Positions 1-14,247 are shown, counted from the stretch's first letter. The stretch is 64,000 bases of DNA from Lichenostomus cassidix (GCA_008360975.2 CM039182.1:61044016-61108015), one strand, 5' to 3'. The notes: generated from the sequence alone by a model not told the origin. Made by a program: numbers and translations.

Positions 1-1453
1 CCAAAGCTCATCCATTAACTCTGTAAGACCAGCAGCGAGTGGCTTTGGAAGTGAACAGTCAATTTGCTGTATCAGTTGCCCTGACAGTCTGATAATTGCA
101 AAGGTGAAAACTGAGCCAGGGGATCCAGAAGGGATTTTGGAATAGGCTTTCAGCAAGTTTCTGACTCCTGTTGTGGAACACCTTCAACATTCACAAAAGA
201 GAAGTGACCTAATTGTGAAAAGCTGCTCTCAAAGGCCCTGTCTCCTGTTTGCTGTTTCATGTCATTTTGGTGAATTCTGCTTTAAAGGCATTTTCTTTCC
301 ATTCTCTTGTAGCACTACTCTGGCTTTGTACTTATGCCAACAGCCTTTGGGCTTTGTCTGCACTGAGTCTAGAAATCTTTCATTCCCCTCTCCCCAAGCC
401 AGCCATGTTCAAACACAGCCCTTGTGGAGAAGTGGTAATGTGCTTTCCCAGGCCTCTTCAGACATGATCTAAAAGCTGGTAGTTAAAAGCATAACACAGA
501 GAAATGCATTTGCAAAAGGATACATTTTTCTTCCATTTGGAGCAGAACTATCTAATTTTCTCTGAGAAACTGAGCCAGAAGTCATTTGACTTTGTGCATA
601 CTAGCTGAGTTATAATTTATTTGAAGATGTATTTTATCTTTTTTTTCACTGCTGTCTGTGATGGCTCTACTTCAGACTTTACCAGGCTCACCTCATGTCC
701 TCTCCACCTGTGGATCAGTTGTATGACTAATGTGTGATGCATACTGAAACTGGAAGTGGTTTAGACTCCATTTGGAAGATGGTGCTTTTCATTTCAGAAA
801 TAAAACTTTATCCTAGTTTTTCACTGGCAGCTCTAGATTTTCTGTACTATTCAGCTCTTCAGATATTTCATTCTTTCTTCTGAATAACTCTTTCAGACAA
901 TACATTTTTCTGTCTGTAACTACTTTCCTGTTTAACTCATACCTTAATATTCAGTTTTCTGCAGAAGAATGCTATTCTATGGTCAAGTGTTCAACTTCCA
1001 GAGATTAAATAATCCATTCTTCCTTACTTCACTGAAGGCTTGGTACGAAGTGAATTCCTTTCTTTCCTTCTACACCTTTGAATGTGATGACACTATTTTT
1101 TCTTGGGCTGAAGCTGTTCTTTTGCATTCTCCCAGCTGCAGTTGCACCTACCTCTCTCCAGATCCTTGATACATTGTGCTGAGGAGTTGAGCCAAGCGGC
1201 CACTTAATGACATCTGTTTTGGTGACTTAGTATTTTCTTACCTGCCTTTAGCTTTTGGAGATAAACCTGATTCCTTTCATATTCAGCCAATTGAGTCAAT
1301 GTTTTGGTGACTTGCTACTGTCTCAATCTGGCTAACCCAGCAGACTGAATACAGTTTAGCCTGTGCTGGAGCTTGAGACAGTGCCTATTAGGTCACAAGC
1401 ATCTTGTGTTGCCACAGGAAAACCACTTAAAATGAAGAAAATGAGACACCTAT
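1..1453. other. Non-coding DNA, nothing recognised
   Basis: AT-rich sequence with only short chance reading frames. I see no splice-bounded exon, repeat family or RNA gene. It ends at the 6-bp target duplication that flanks the first solo LTR. Confidence 0.6.
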
Positions 1454-2078
1454 TGTTGCGGTTTTGAGGATGTTACAGCAGACTTTACCCTAGAGCTTCT
1501 CTACCCAGCCCAGTTCAGCGCCTCAGTGCTCCAAACCCTCTGTCCCAGGGCTGGACACTGCGCTCTCACCGGCCGGGGAGCCATATGGCTAGCTCTGGTT
1601 CGTCTGCTTCCACAACCGGCGATGATAAAGGAGGCGAGGAGGGTCTATGCGTTGTGTCCATGGAAGATGCTTATTCGCATGGTGCAGCAGAGGCCAACGA
1701 CCTCCCCGAGGCAGAGATGCCTCGAGGGCGAAGGCCTCACACGCACAGCCACATGTGGAGCATAAACACACGTGGAGCATAGACAGCAAGATGGCGGAGG
1801 GTAAGGGGTTTTATAGGGAAACAGAGAGGGGCAGGGACAGCACACAGGCCCAGTGACCTCTGGGTACAGGGGAGGTACAGGGGTGGAGTTAGGAGTACAG
1901 GAACCAATAGGGGAAACCTGAGAGTGTGGCCAGGGCCACGTGGGGTTAGGGTATAGGAACCAATAGGGAAAACTGGGGGCGTGGCTAGGACTATGTGGAG
2001 TAGGGAAGGTAGGACAATAGGTGACAAGTACAGTCGTTAAGAAAGGGGTGTGGGGAACTTGCAGCCATTATCACAATA
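1454..2078 (-). mobile_element. Solo LTR, class II (ERVK-like) endogenous retrovirus
   Basis: The 625-bp block is flanked by the same 6 bases, ACCTAT, at 1448-1453 and 2079-2084, a target duplication of the size usual for class II (ERVK-type) integration. Its ends form an imperfect inverted repeat: TGTTGCG at the left, and CACAATA at the right, which looks like a decayed CGCAACA. The minus strand reads as an LTR: CCAAT-box-containing repeats (CCAAT on the plus strand at 1904-1908 and 1960-1964) lie upstream of a TATAAAA box (complement of 1809-1815), followed by a GC-rich R/U5-like part running to 1454. No gag, pol or env sequence adjoins, so it is a solo LTR left by LTR-LTR recombination. 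The short frames inside it at 1526-2027 are not genes. The assignment to ERVK rests on the 6-bp duplication and is inference; the LTR structure itself is well supported. Confidence 0.8.
1899..1980. repeat. Diverged direct repeat with CCAAT boxes in LTR U3
   Basis: A segment beginning AGGAACCAATAGGG recurs 56 bases later, and each copy is followed by a similar GTGGC/CGTGGC segment. It lies in the U3 part of the minus-strand LTR and resembles a duplicated enhancer. Confidence 0.6.
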
Positions 2079-2084
2079 ACCTAT

Positions 2085-5000
2085 ATGTTTAGGTGTCTAA
2101 ATCTCAACACAAAACCATCAGCTAGAATCCTCATCTGAAACTCTTCTGGCAATGAGCAGGTCTGAAGGGCCGGTGCTGAAAAGTTAAGCTGCAAATGTTG
2201 TTGTAACACTTTCCCTGAAACTAGTTTTCTTCAGGTTCCGGAGTATGTTGAGCCTGGAATAGAATAGGTTGTACTTCCATATTAAACACTTTGTAATGCA
2301 AAGTGGAACAGTTTGGAGACGATGCCATCTGTACATCTGTACACTAAGAAGTGATGGAGAAGTATCTTCCTGCAGCCCCTGTTTCTGTAAGCTGGTTAAT
2401 CAGACTTGCTTGACTGCATGAATTTCCCAGGCATTCTCATTAGGCAAGCATCTCCACTGTCCCTTTTAAGGTGGCTACATGGCACATATGTGAGCAGATA
2501 CTGCTTAATTGGGAGTTAATATCCCATAACTTGTATGCAAAAAAGAGTTACTACAAAATATTTGCAGATAGAAATAATTTTCCCTGCTGTAATGATCTTC
2601 ATGGGTTTATGTCACAAATCATACAGTACCAGGGAGAGTGCCTTGAGTGCAAGGTTTTAATACAGATGTCTTTTGTTTGATAATGGATTGAGTGGATGTT
2701 ATTCTCAAAGGAAAAAAAAAATTGTTTGGTTTAGTCAGCAATTTACAGAGTTAAGTTACTTCCTGTATATGAACATGTTCATGATCCTGGGCAATTGCTA
2801 CATTATTTTAAAATGAATTAAGTAATGGAATGAAAAAAAGGGATTTGGATGTGCTTTAGATGTGCAGAACATACAAGAATCTTGAGCTTTATTATGCTGC
2901 ATTTTTTAAATTGCTATCCCCTCCGAATGGTTTATTTTTCCCACTGGCAAGTGAGTTGCTACGTGCTGTAGTGGCACAAGGCTGTCCAGCCATGGGGCTC
3001 TGACCCATGATGTTCTTTAGATTTAACAAGGTGGTATCTCCTAGGGCTTTGGGTCAGTGAGAAGATTAACACCTGACAGACTGATAATGGCACAAATTCC
3101 CAGTCAGATAGCTTGGACCCTCTTCCTCAGCTGTGGGAAGTCTTTTTTTCTCCCACAGTAATGTCCTAGGCAGAATGGCACAATGAGAAACACACAGAAA
3201 ATTGGTATCACTCCTCAGTGTCAGCTGAGCGAAACCTGTTGGCTTCAACAGGGTTATAGCAGAGCATGGTATTTATCTCACAAATAGAAAACTAAATAAG
3301 GAATAGTATCTTTGGTAATACCATAAATGCAGGGGAGAAAATTAAATATATTTGTCTTAAGTAGAAATTATCATTAACTGTGGCTTTTTTTGGAATAAGC
3401 CATGGGAAGATGGGTAGGAGGAAAAATTGTAACCCTGGAGGGCGAGTGCATTGAGGTTGTCATCTGATGGCTGACTGACAACCAGCTACTGTAGCTACTT
3501 CAGCCCTTTCCAGGAACAAAGTCTGAACCTCAGATCATCATGGTAAATTCCTGAACACCTCCAACTCCCCTGCAGCTGACAGACTTAGTATGGCATATGA
3601 AGAGCAAAGGGTGTCTTTTTCTCTGTGCTACATTGGGGTAGCCCTTTCTCATAGCAAGACCTAAATGCCTTGTTTTCTCAGTATTTCAGCTTCAAAGTTA
3701 GTGGGTACCAAGAGATTAAAATGCAACTGTTTGCTATTAAGAATAAAAATGAAAAAAAAGAAAAAAGAAGAAGTAGATGGAGATAATTGATCTACAACCT
3801 CCTTGCTTACAGTTCAGGAATCCCTTGGAGAATAAAATAAGGGTGTCTGAGTAGTACTGCCTTGAGAAAATAACAGAATGCGTGCACTGAGTAGTCACAG
3901 AAATTACAAATATTTGGAGGATGGATGTAGAAAGAAAAATATTGTCCTTGTTCCACTGCACTGACTCCCCTAGCAACACAGGAGAAGTTTCCAGCACCTT
4001 AGCTGGCTTTCTGTTCTGCACTGGAACAATACTAATAGTCTCTCAAAATCACCAGGACTGTCAACCCAAAGGTGCCTCCCACCCACCAGCAAGGCATTGA
4101 TTCTAGAGCTTTGACCAGGGAGCTCTAACCATCCAGCTTCATGTGTAACATGGGAGTGAAGCCTGCTCAAAATCCCCAGTCAGCATCTTTGTAAACCAGG
4201 ACATCCTTCTCTGGACTCCCTTAGGGGTGAGAACCTGTCAAATTTTTTAGACCAGCATTTTTAACTTCTGAAACTACTCATGCTCAATTTTCATGCAGCT
4301 TTGGGCAATCTATCAGGTGTTTCATTTATTTTAATTTCTGGTTGGACTTTGAAAGGGTGTTTTGCAAGGAAGCACCATTGAGCTAAAATAGTGAAATAGG
4401 ATTTAACAGCAAATTTACTATAATAAAGATGAAATTTACACATCTGCTGAGTCACTTCAAGAGACAATTATTTAAAAGGAAAAGTGCAAAGGTTGCTGGT
4501 GACATTTAATCCATCACCTTGGTTTTAATGAAGACAGATAACTAAGGACAGGAGAGAAGACCTGATGTTCTTCAGCCAAGCAAACTCCCTACTCCCATGC
4601 TGTACCCAGAGCTGTCTCAGCTGGAACTCATTTGAATGTTTCACGCATGCTCTTGGGCTCTAATTGAGCTGCCACTTCTACATTAAAACCAAAATTCTCA
4701 AAAAATGAGTATGAAAAGGATTGTTGGGTTCTGTTTAAATTAATAAAACTTCATGTCCAAAGTATCTGAAAGAGGGCAGTGGAAAATGAGTGATATTTTT
4801 TTACCTGCAGTGATTCATCTCATGAAAACCCCAGTATGAAGCATAGTTAGATCTGCCTGGTGTGAATGCAGGCAATCAGGTTATAACATGGATAAGTAAG
4901 TCCATTTTGTGCTCCCAAGCAGTTTTGTCTCTGTCATGATCATTACATAACAAAAAGTATTTTGCCAGAAGCAGCCTTATATTCTGGCTCAGGTAATTAT

Positions 5001-8000
5001 TGGTCAAGGAGGAGCACCTCCCAAGCAGCACAGCACCTACTTCTTCCTGAGCTACTTTCCTCTGAAACTGGCTGCACTTCAGAAAATGAGCTGAAGACAC
5101 CCAAAGAGGCTGCTGCTCCTTGACAAACTGCCTCCCTCCCTCTCCTTGCTTGTCCACCCTTCTGGTCTGAAACAGTTTTTTTCCCCAGCGTGAGAGTGAG
5201 AAGCTTCCTTCATCACAGTGAAGGAGAAGGAGCTGAAGGCAAACAGCTCTTTTGTGACATCCCCTATTGATGCCACCCCCACCAGTGCTTCTGAGGGATC
5301 ACCTCAGTCCTGTGAATTCTGTAAATCGTTTTGTTTTGGTTTGGGCTTTTTTGTTGCCAAAAATACCATTGACAACTCTGGGCATTCATTTATTTGTAAT
5401 TCAATCACTCAGCTTTCCTGACAATCTTTTGTTTGCTTGCTGTCAGCAGCTCCATTGCTATTAAGCAGTAAATGTGATAAGCAGCGCAGCTAAGACATCA
5501 GTCTTGTTCCTATCAAGACTAAACACTGTGAGAAAAGCTCCAGTTATCACACAAATCTGCTTAAAGAATTCTGCAGGTCCCATCCCATCACTGAAATTAC
5601 TCACGTTCTTCAATGAAGTGGCTTTGTTCAGCTTTGTGCTATAGCTCAGCCACTGGCATTGAACAAAAATAATAATTTAGAAATCATTCAATTTAACAAC
5701 TGATGTAACGTACACCAGACCTCCCTTTACATCCTTGGCAGCATCCTATTTTATTTTTAAAGACATACTGCTATTGTGAGCCAGGATGGAATTAATGGGG
5801 TAACCACATTACCTCCCTCTCCTCCAAACCACCCTCCTGTGGACGTCAGCACCTGCACCATGATCTGCAAATTCTAACTCTCCCTTTTTAAAGAAATCCA
5901 CAACTGACAGAGTTCATGGATGACAGTGGCCATATTGCTGCCCTAACCTCCTCTTTCCATCAGCCACTCCCACCTCTATCCTCTGCTATTTTCATAGGCA
6001 GTAAGAGGTTAGCATCCATGTGAGTAATTTACAAACAGCCCACTGGTTGTTCCAAGGCCACCTGAATCCCAAAAAGTGACTGTGCCTTGGGTGGATATTT
6101 GAGGTTTGTGTACAGCTGCTTGAGACCCACCTGTAGCCATCTGTTTTTCTCTCAAGCTTAATTGCTATGCAACGAGCAACAGCACTTTGGCAAACCTCAC
6201 TGTTTTCTCTAAGCTATGTTGCAAACCGCTGGAACGGTAGCTATGTTGTTTTCTTATGAAAGAGATACCACGTATACTAGCAACATTATACTAATAGCAA
6301 CATGAGCAAATCATTCACCTGATTCCTGTCTGTTGGGTGGTTAAGTGGAAGCCAAAAATAGCACATCCCTTCCTGACCCTTGAAATCTGTTTCTAAAGCT
6401 CTTCAGTAACTTCAGCTCCCACTAAGAAGCTGGAAACATTATTAATAATATAAAGTCTTTAAAAAGAACCAGTCAAATTCACTAAGCCCACTGACCTCTT
6501 GCTTAGTGAATTCTTTGGGCTGCATGCTCATTACACACAGGAGTCTGGCGTTTCCGATGCTATTTAATTTACTGTTTGTCATGGCAAACAGACTGGGGCA
6601 AGAACAGCTTCAGGGCCAGTTCTCAATACAGGCTTTATAATGTGGCCTTCGCCACAGAGTGCTGTGCAGAGTTAGTTCTGAGTCAAATGCCGTGACAGAC
6701 TGAATGGTGACATAGGCATCAATCTGATGAGTGCTTTTCTTCATCCTTTTTTCCATAAAATGAAAAATACTGACCTCTCTGCTAACTCAGGGAGTCCCCC
6801 AGCCACTCTCTAGTAGGTCCCCAGGACACTCACTGGTCACCCGAGACTCACAGCACACCCAGGTTGCCATCAGATTAGCCCTTCTGTGAAGCCCTGCTCT
6901 GCTTCAGAATATTTACACTAGCATTGAAGTTCAGATTTTTCTTGATTCTCCCCATTTAGTGTGAGTTGCTCCACACTTCCCAAGTAGGATCTTTCTGCAG
7001 AAGCAAAACTTGAAGCTGTGCTTCAGTCACTAATGGGCTTTGAGTCCCTGGGAAAAAACTGCAGCTACTCTGGAGAAAAAGCTCCTGAAAGACAAATGTT
7101 GGACCCTCAGCACCGTTTGCTCCTAAAGCAGACATAGCCATCCTTCACTGATTGGGCTCTGATCCATTTTGTAGCCCAAGTGCTGCAATATGTGCACAGC
7201 AAGATTAACAATACATGAATTCTACCAACCTGTATGCAAGCCTACAGAGGAAGTTAGTGTGAAGTTAGTGAGTGGGACTGGGAATTTACTGTACCCTAAC
7301 TCTTCCTGTACACCACTCCTAGTGATGTCACTCTTTCCTGAGAAAGGCATATTTTCCTTCCAAAAAAATTTAAATGCTATTTTATAGACATTAAGATTCC
7401 CATGCTCATAAGCCTCCAGACAACAGGAAGGCTGGATGATTAAACATTAATCTGAATGAACTTTCAGAGTGATTTCATTAAACTATTTTAAAATTCTGTG
7501 TATTGACATTCAGAATTAAAGGGGATATAATATTTTTCCAAAATAAGCTACAGTTTACTGTTGAAATCTTAGTTCTGAATCAGACAGCCAACACAAGAAC
7601 TTAGACTGGTTTAATGATCCATTTCAAAAATCTGAAACTAGTGAATTTGGCTTAATTTTTTTTCTGAAAACAATGATGCAGATTAACCCCACAGAAATCA
7701 TTCTGATATTATTTGTCTCTCACTGTCCTTGATTTTCAGCCAAATGGATTAGGAGAACCCTTCAGACCACAAGGCCTGTATCGAAGCAAATATAATACTT
7801 TGAGGTGAGATGTTAAATTGACACAATGAATTGTATTTAAGAAGCAATTTTTCCCAAAGCAGGGCAGGATCAAGCTTAATACCACTGAATTCATTTTCCA
7901 TTTGTCTGGCTCCCTGACTATGTCTTTATTCAGTAAGTATGGTTTAATCTCAGAGCCTTGGGTGCTTACATTTGGCTTGAGAGACAAAATATTATTTCCA

Positions 8001-8974
8001 AATTGCCTGCAGTTTATGGTCTGTATTTCTTCCCATTTATAGAATGTTTTCTGCCTTGGTGTTTTGAGTGGGCAAACCCCCACACTAGCAAAATGTCTTT
8101 TCAGCCTGAGCATGGCAGCTGGGATTTGTTATACCAACATGGAGGCAGACATACATTGATTTTTCCTCCAAAGCTTTTGTAGACAAGCAATTTCTGAGCA
8201 CGTGGCCTGCAGCCAGTGCTAGACACCTGGGTTTGGCAGTTGGGTCAAATCTCTACACAGGGGCAGTTTAATATTACAGGTTTGCATCTGATCTGGAAAA
8301 AGCTGAAATCTTTATATATATGTTATTGTCATAAGGCTCCTCTTTTGGTAAGTGTTAATATGCACACCAGGGTCTCATTTGCAAATTGAAGAGCCAGGAA
8401 GCTGAGAGATTCTTGCTTGGCAGAGTTACTCTCCCCTCCACCAACCCCAGGACTCTGGCAATAAACAGACCCAGAACATAAACACCTTTGTGCCTAAGAA
8501 GCTTAGTGAGGTTTCTGGTTTGGGGTAGATTTGCATATACTATCTAAAAATTCAGTTTAGCTGTAATTGGAAGGTGACTTGTATGCTGTTTGTTATGACT
8601 GTGCTCTTGCAACTTGATGCAAAAGATTACAGAGATACTAATTCATTGCTCTGATTCTCAGCAAAGCTACAAAAACATAACCTGATGTCTAATAGGAGAG
8701 GAAATGCCAGAGCTGTAACTCACAGGAATATTATTTCCACACAAAAAGGATTTAGAGTGTTTATAAGCCATCAACACACTAGCTTTACTACATCTTCGGT
8801 TACTTTCTTGATTTCCCTTTTTTTTCTTTAACTCTTGTGATTTTCCAACCTGGGTAAATTTCCCCTAAAATAATTTGAAAAATCAGCTTTAACATAAAAG
8901 TACATCTCTAGGATTTAATTCTGTGATATTTGGTTATGAGGATGGGATGGAAACAAGAGATCTCTGAAGTCAGG
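2085..8974. other. Non-coding DNA, nothing recognised
   Basis: About 6.9 kb of AT-rich sequence without a convincing exon, repeat family or RNA gene. The longest frames (up to 125 codons at 7736-8113, minus strand) show no family motif and no splice context. The stretch is probably intergenic or lies upstream of the host gene's promoter. Confidence 0.55.
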
Positions 8975-9375
8975 TTTTAGAGCATGGGGGTTTATTGTGA
9001 AAGAGCATGGATGTGAGAAACTTGCTAAGGCCGCACGACGCAGCTCAAAGCAGGTCAGAGAAGCAAGAGAGAGAGAGTGAGATGCCAGAGCCAAGAGAGA
9101 TGTAAGAGCAAGAGAGCGATTTGCCATTTACAATACAATAAATCATCTGTGTTGAATATTCTAATTCTCATTAACCAATCTAGAACAAGCTACAAATCCT
9201 ACGACATTTACATACAACCTATAAGAATCATTGCATTACCATACGGGGTTATATTTTAAACTCTAAACACTGCTTTTTGGACCCTCTGCCAAGCAGGCAG
9301 GGTCTGCTTTTACCCTTGGACCTGCCTGCAGGCAGAGGGTATTGTTCCATCAAGAAGGAGGATTACCTTCAGTCA
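8975..9375 (-). mobile_element. Probable LTR fragment, minus strand
   Basis: The base composition changes abruptly from AT-rich flanks. On the minus strand an AATAAA poly(A) signal (complement of 8991-8996) is preceded by a purine-rich tract and by a CCAAT-type element (9174-9178 on the plus strand). A pyrimidine-rich stretch with paired CTGCC/GGCAG motifs lies at 9287-9340. This order fits an avian ERV LTR running right to left. I could not find a matching target duplication, so the ends are approximate and the element may be truncated. Confidence 0.4.
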
Positions 9376-9585
9376 GCTATACTATTGTTTTCTAGCTGTT
9401 CAGTAACTCAGAGCTTGTTTTCAGCATCTTTTGCCAGGTAATCATAAAAGCAAATATATTATAAGGCTTTCCTATTTCATCTTCCCCACCATACATCCTG
9501 CTTGCAACAGGTCATATAATTTATATAAATAGTTGGCAGAAAATTCTAAATTCTCCTTCTTATACAGAAGAACATAAATGCCGCT

Positions 9586-9945
9586 GTTGACCCGCTAGCA
9601 GAGAAAAGGACCCAAGTTCTCAATGTGGCAAGAAAGAGGGTTTATTATTTTGATTTCAATATATATATAGACTTTTCAGAGGTCGCCCAGATTGTTCAGC
9701 CAGAAACCTCCCCCTAGGCCTGATTGGCCAGGCCTGAACTGTCCAAATCTCGAGACACTGTTTTAAAAAACATCCAAACTTTATCTTTGTTTATAAAACA
9801 CAGCAAAATGTTCTCACGAGAAAGACCTGTGCTAGCCACACATAAATACATAGAAAATATTATATTTATGTAATATATACACATGGCCATATTTATGTAA
9901 TGTATACACATGGCCACTGCTCTAATAGGTCATTAACATTTTGCA
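9586..9945 (-). mobile_element. Probable LTR fragment, minus strand
   Basis: The left edge begins TGTTGACCCG, a plausible LTR terminus. An AATAAA signal on the minus strand (complement of 9641-9646) lies about 55 bases inside it, followed leftward by U5-like sequence. The rest is moderately GC-rich and then AT-rich. No target duplication was found. The block could also be part of the same insertion as the LTR-like fragment 200 bases upstream. Confidence 0.35.
9862..9915. repeat. 27-bp tandem duplication, two copies
   Basis: Bases 9862-9888 and 9889-9915 are head-to-tail copies that differ at one position (A versus G in the centre). The unit is AT-rich and contains ACACATGGCC. It sits at the right side of the LTR-like fragment. 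Confidence 0.95.
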
Positions 9946-12900
9946 CACACACACGACCACTTTACTCACAAATAACTTGAGTGGAAAACTACTGCATCTT
10001 CTGGACTGCTGTCATTGATACAATTATATTATCCTTCCCTACTGCATTGTTACCTGCAATTTAATTTCTTAGCTCTGAGAACTTTGTTCCCATCAGCTGC
10101 CTCGAATGGAGTTGGCTGCAGTCATGTGAATAGAAGTTCAGCTTAATTATTTTCCTGTTTGAAAAATCACTTTTACCTGAAGCAAGAAATGCTTCATTTC
10201 CCTTTCTTGTTTTCCCACTATCCCCTTCCCTCCCTTCAGCTACAAAAATAATCTCCATGACAGGTACCAAAATTTTGCTATCTGCCTCTCTCTCCCTTCA
10301 AAAACACACTCAGCAGTACTTTGTGACAATCGATCAAAAGTATTACAATAATAATGCTCAGCACAGTCTTCACAGACACATTCACTCACCCATCTCTGGG
10401 GTTTCTGTCTGCTATGAGAGCTGCAGAGTGGGAGTCAGGCTTCCAGGAGCTTCCTGTTGTTCATGCCACCGTATCCAAGGACGAAGTTTCTATATCCATC
10501 TCCCCAGTCTGCTCAAAATTCATGGTCACCATCACCTTTTTCTCCCTTTTCGTGACACCTTTTTTTAACTAGACTCCTCATTTTAACACACAGAATTCAC
10601 CTCCTGCCTGATGCCACTGTTTTTAGGCAAATCCTCTGCAAAAGCTTCCAGTTCTCCAATAGGTCCCTTCCAGACTGATGGAGATGACTTTTTATACCAG
10701 TTTGCGGCTAAAACAACTTGGCTGACTGGGGCACCAGGGTGAAACTACAAAATTGCAACTTTAGTACTACAAGTTCTTACTGCCTCCAGCCATGTCCTGT
10801 TTCTTCGGTCATTGGTGAACTAATTTAACCATGGTGGTTCAGCTTCTCCTTCTGTAAAACACCTGTACTAATATGTGCATAAACACTTATCCTTAACATT
10901 ACTTATCCCAAAAGAGTCCTGAGAAGCTGAGTGTATTTGAAGAGTGCTTATTGACACTCAGCTGAAACATCCTATTGACCTGTAAAAGCCTTTCTGGATT
11001 AGATGACACAAATCCTAAACCAAATTCCTCATGGCAGTATAACAACTGAGGTGCTAAAATAATTCAAACAAATCAACAACAACACAATGCTAGGAGTTAT
11101 TCTGCTGTGAGTCGAAAGGAGAAGGTATCCTTTCCCCTCTTCACAGCCAGCTTTTCTCAGATTTCAGATTTTGAAGAACCCTTAAAGTATTGCACTTAAA
11201 TCTGCTTTTTTTGCTCTATGAAAGTAGGTCTTGGTGAGAAGGGCAAGCAAGTGGCTTTGTGCTTATTACTTTTTAAAAACATTTAGACATTATTTAAGAA
11301 ATTTTAGACTAATTGAAGAAGTTAAACTGAGGTGGGCCATGTCTTCCATGTTTGCCATGTCACTGCCACTGACGCTGCCATCTGTGGAACAGAAGCAATA
11401 GCAACACTAGTGGGATGGATCAGAAAGAAAGGGGTAAACACACCTGCAAAGCATTTAATCATATTCCTCTTAAACTGCTTGGACTTCAGGGAGTGATTTC
11501 ATTTGGAGCAGGACCAGGTCCAAATAGAAAATGAATTTTTTTAACTGGAAGACTGATGAGGCTGCACCCACACTCCTGTACAAAGAGAGCTCCTTAGAGA
11601 AAACCATATTAATGTGTTTTTAATTGGAATAGAAAGGCTTGATTGTAGACCAAACTAAATTGTATTTACTCCAAGGAAGCCTAGGAAGAAGAGTAAAAAA
11701 AGGAATGGTAGCTGTCCCACTCTTTTATAGGCAAGGGCATGAAACAAAGCAGCCAATTTACCATTTGTGGCCCACTTCTGCTGTGAGGGTGTTCAGGAGG
11801 ATTGGAAAGGTGCCTGCAGCCTCCCTGCTGCAGCTGTGGGTGCTGTGTGAGTTGGTAATGGAACACATGAGATGGCCTTCAAGGAACAAGAGCACGAAGC
11901 ACCACCAAAGCAACAGCACTGACTGAAGAAGGCTGGTGCCAGAGACCCAGTTTTCAACATCAGTTCTGCCAAGACAGTACCAATTTGATCCTGTCCAAAC
12001 CAGTTAACTGCTCCATGCAACCATCTGTTTAGAAAACTGGAATTGTATTTTTTTTAATGGTAAGTGGTATGGACCCCATAAATAGCATTCTGCTATTGAC
12101 CTTCAATATTACTCTTCACTACTATCAGACCTAGTGCACCTAGTAAAGAAATTACAACTTAGTGGAACTGGGAGGTGGGGGAGATGGAATACTGATTCAT
12201 ATTTTGGCATTATTTAAAAGTGGAATTACACCTGTCCAGTCATGCTCACTATTCATTTCTGGGGATGTACAACAAATCTCCAGTTCAAGCTGAAAGGTAA
12301 CTTCTGAAGATAATAGTACCACATTGGTTTGTGAATAGAAGTGGGCTCCTAAGCTCCATAGCCTTGTCAAATTATTTATTAGGAATTAGAGGGGGGAAAA
12401 TGCATACATCTGTGTATTTTAACATAGATTATTTTGAGGAAGTACAAGCTATATATAGGTGAAGGTAAATGGATAAACAGAACTGGCACAGAAAAGTAAA
12501 TGCATGAAAATCTCGTGCCAGTGGAAATATGTTCCAGGCTATCTGTGCTGTCAAGCAGCAAAAAATGAAAATAAAAAGATCTTGCTCTATGAGAAAGACA
12601 AGTGGTTTCAAATAGTACTTTAATACTGATACAAACAAGGTCAGATGTTGTGATGCCTGTCTCGCTTCCAGACTTCAGTGGAGAGCAGAGGGGAGTGATT
12701 CATGGAGAGCATGCTAGAAGCAGTGCCGAGATGGAGCTGAGAAGCACAAGAGCAAGGTCCTCTTTGTTTGTCTTTTCATAATGCAAGAGAAACAGAATAT
12801 GATATGAAATTAGAAGGCAATATACTTAAATTGGCAATTACTTTTTCACTGCTTACTTGAAAACCAAATCATTCAAGAGCAATGGATTGTTTCCTTGAAA

Positions 12901-13529
12901 CTTCATAGATTTTGTAGTGCATGTAAGTAATAATAAGTAAAGACCATGAAATGTGTATATATGTACAAAGACAAGCTCCCTAATAGCTACAGATAATACA
13001 GGCAGAACTATGTCCTGCTTTCTCTGAGACAGAGCTGGCTCCTTGCAGAGACAAGGGCCTGCCTGAGACTGACAATTCTTACCAAGTTTGACCTAACAAA
13101 TTCTTGCATCGAGTCAATCCACTAACTGAGAAAAGAAACTAATTAATACACACATAATCTTTGCTTCAGTATTAAGAGGCAAAACCCATGGCAGATGCCA
13201 GAACTAGCCAGAATTTTCGCCAAGGGGAAGGAAAGGAAATATTTTTAAAATATACAAAAAATTAAAATTAATGAATGCCAGAATCCACACTAAATAAAAT
13301 AAACCAACATGTGTTAAGACTGACAAACATCTGGAGTCAGGTACTAGCCACATAGGCATTTTGAAGAAGATGGCAGGAGATAAAAGAGGCACCTCAGGAA
13401 ATATATTTCTATCCTTACAAATAGGTTGTAATTTGGTACCGATGGGGGATGGGAGGGAGAGAGCGGGGGAGTTTGGATAGAGCATCCTCCTTTACTAAAA
13501 ACATGTAAGTTATAGGTGTGATATGCTTT
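9946..13529. other. Non-coding DNA, nothing recognised
   Basis: AT-rich sequence upstream of the CpG island. No exon with paired splice sites, no repeat family and no RNA gene was recognised. Short frames up to about 100 codons look random. Confidence 0.55.
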
Positions 13530-14247
13530 TCTGTTTGCCTGGTGGAGCGGCATCCTGCGGCGGTGCACACGCTGTGTACGCGCGGGCACAGCCCGACCAC
13601 ACAGACCGGCATCCAAAGACTTGACACTCCCCAGAGCGCCCGCTCGCAGCTCGGAGACATCAGGCAGGGTAGCGATGTCTCTGCCCGACCGTCTGTGAAC
13701 GTCGCTCCCCACTCTGCCCGCCGAGGGGTCCTGGCAGCCCCGGCACATGCCCCCCGGCGCTCGGGACAAGGTCCGAGCCAAGCCGCGTTCTGCCGGGGCA
13801 CCAGCCCTGCGCGCTGCGGGCTGCCGGCGCCGCTCCCGCCTCCCAGACAGGCTCCCGGCTGCAACCGGGCTGGGGCACAAACTCGGGGAAAGGACTCTCC
13901 CCGCCTTGGGAAGCGCCAGGCACGCCCCGCGAGCTCGCTGACAGCGCTCACCTGCCGGCTGCACGGAGCCACCCGCGGGCTCGGAGCGGAGCGGGACACT
14001 CAGCCGGGACCGCAGCGCGGCCAGCACAGGTCCGGCCCAGGGAGAGCGCGTTCGCTGCCCGAGAGCGCGGCACGGTCGGGCTCGGGCTGAGCGCTTGGGC
14101 AACTCACGGCCCTGCCCGGGCGGCGAGGCCCGCGTCGCCCCGATGAGGGGAGGGGGCTGCTGGTTAAACACATGAATGAAAGCCGAACGCCGCTGCGCGG
14201 CCAGCACGGTGCCCCTCTGGGGCTCCGCGGGCGGGCTGGGGCAGCGC

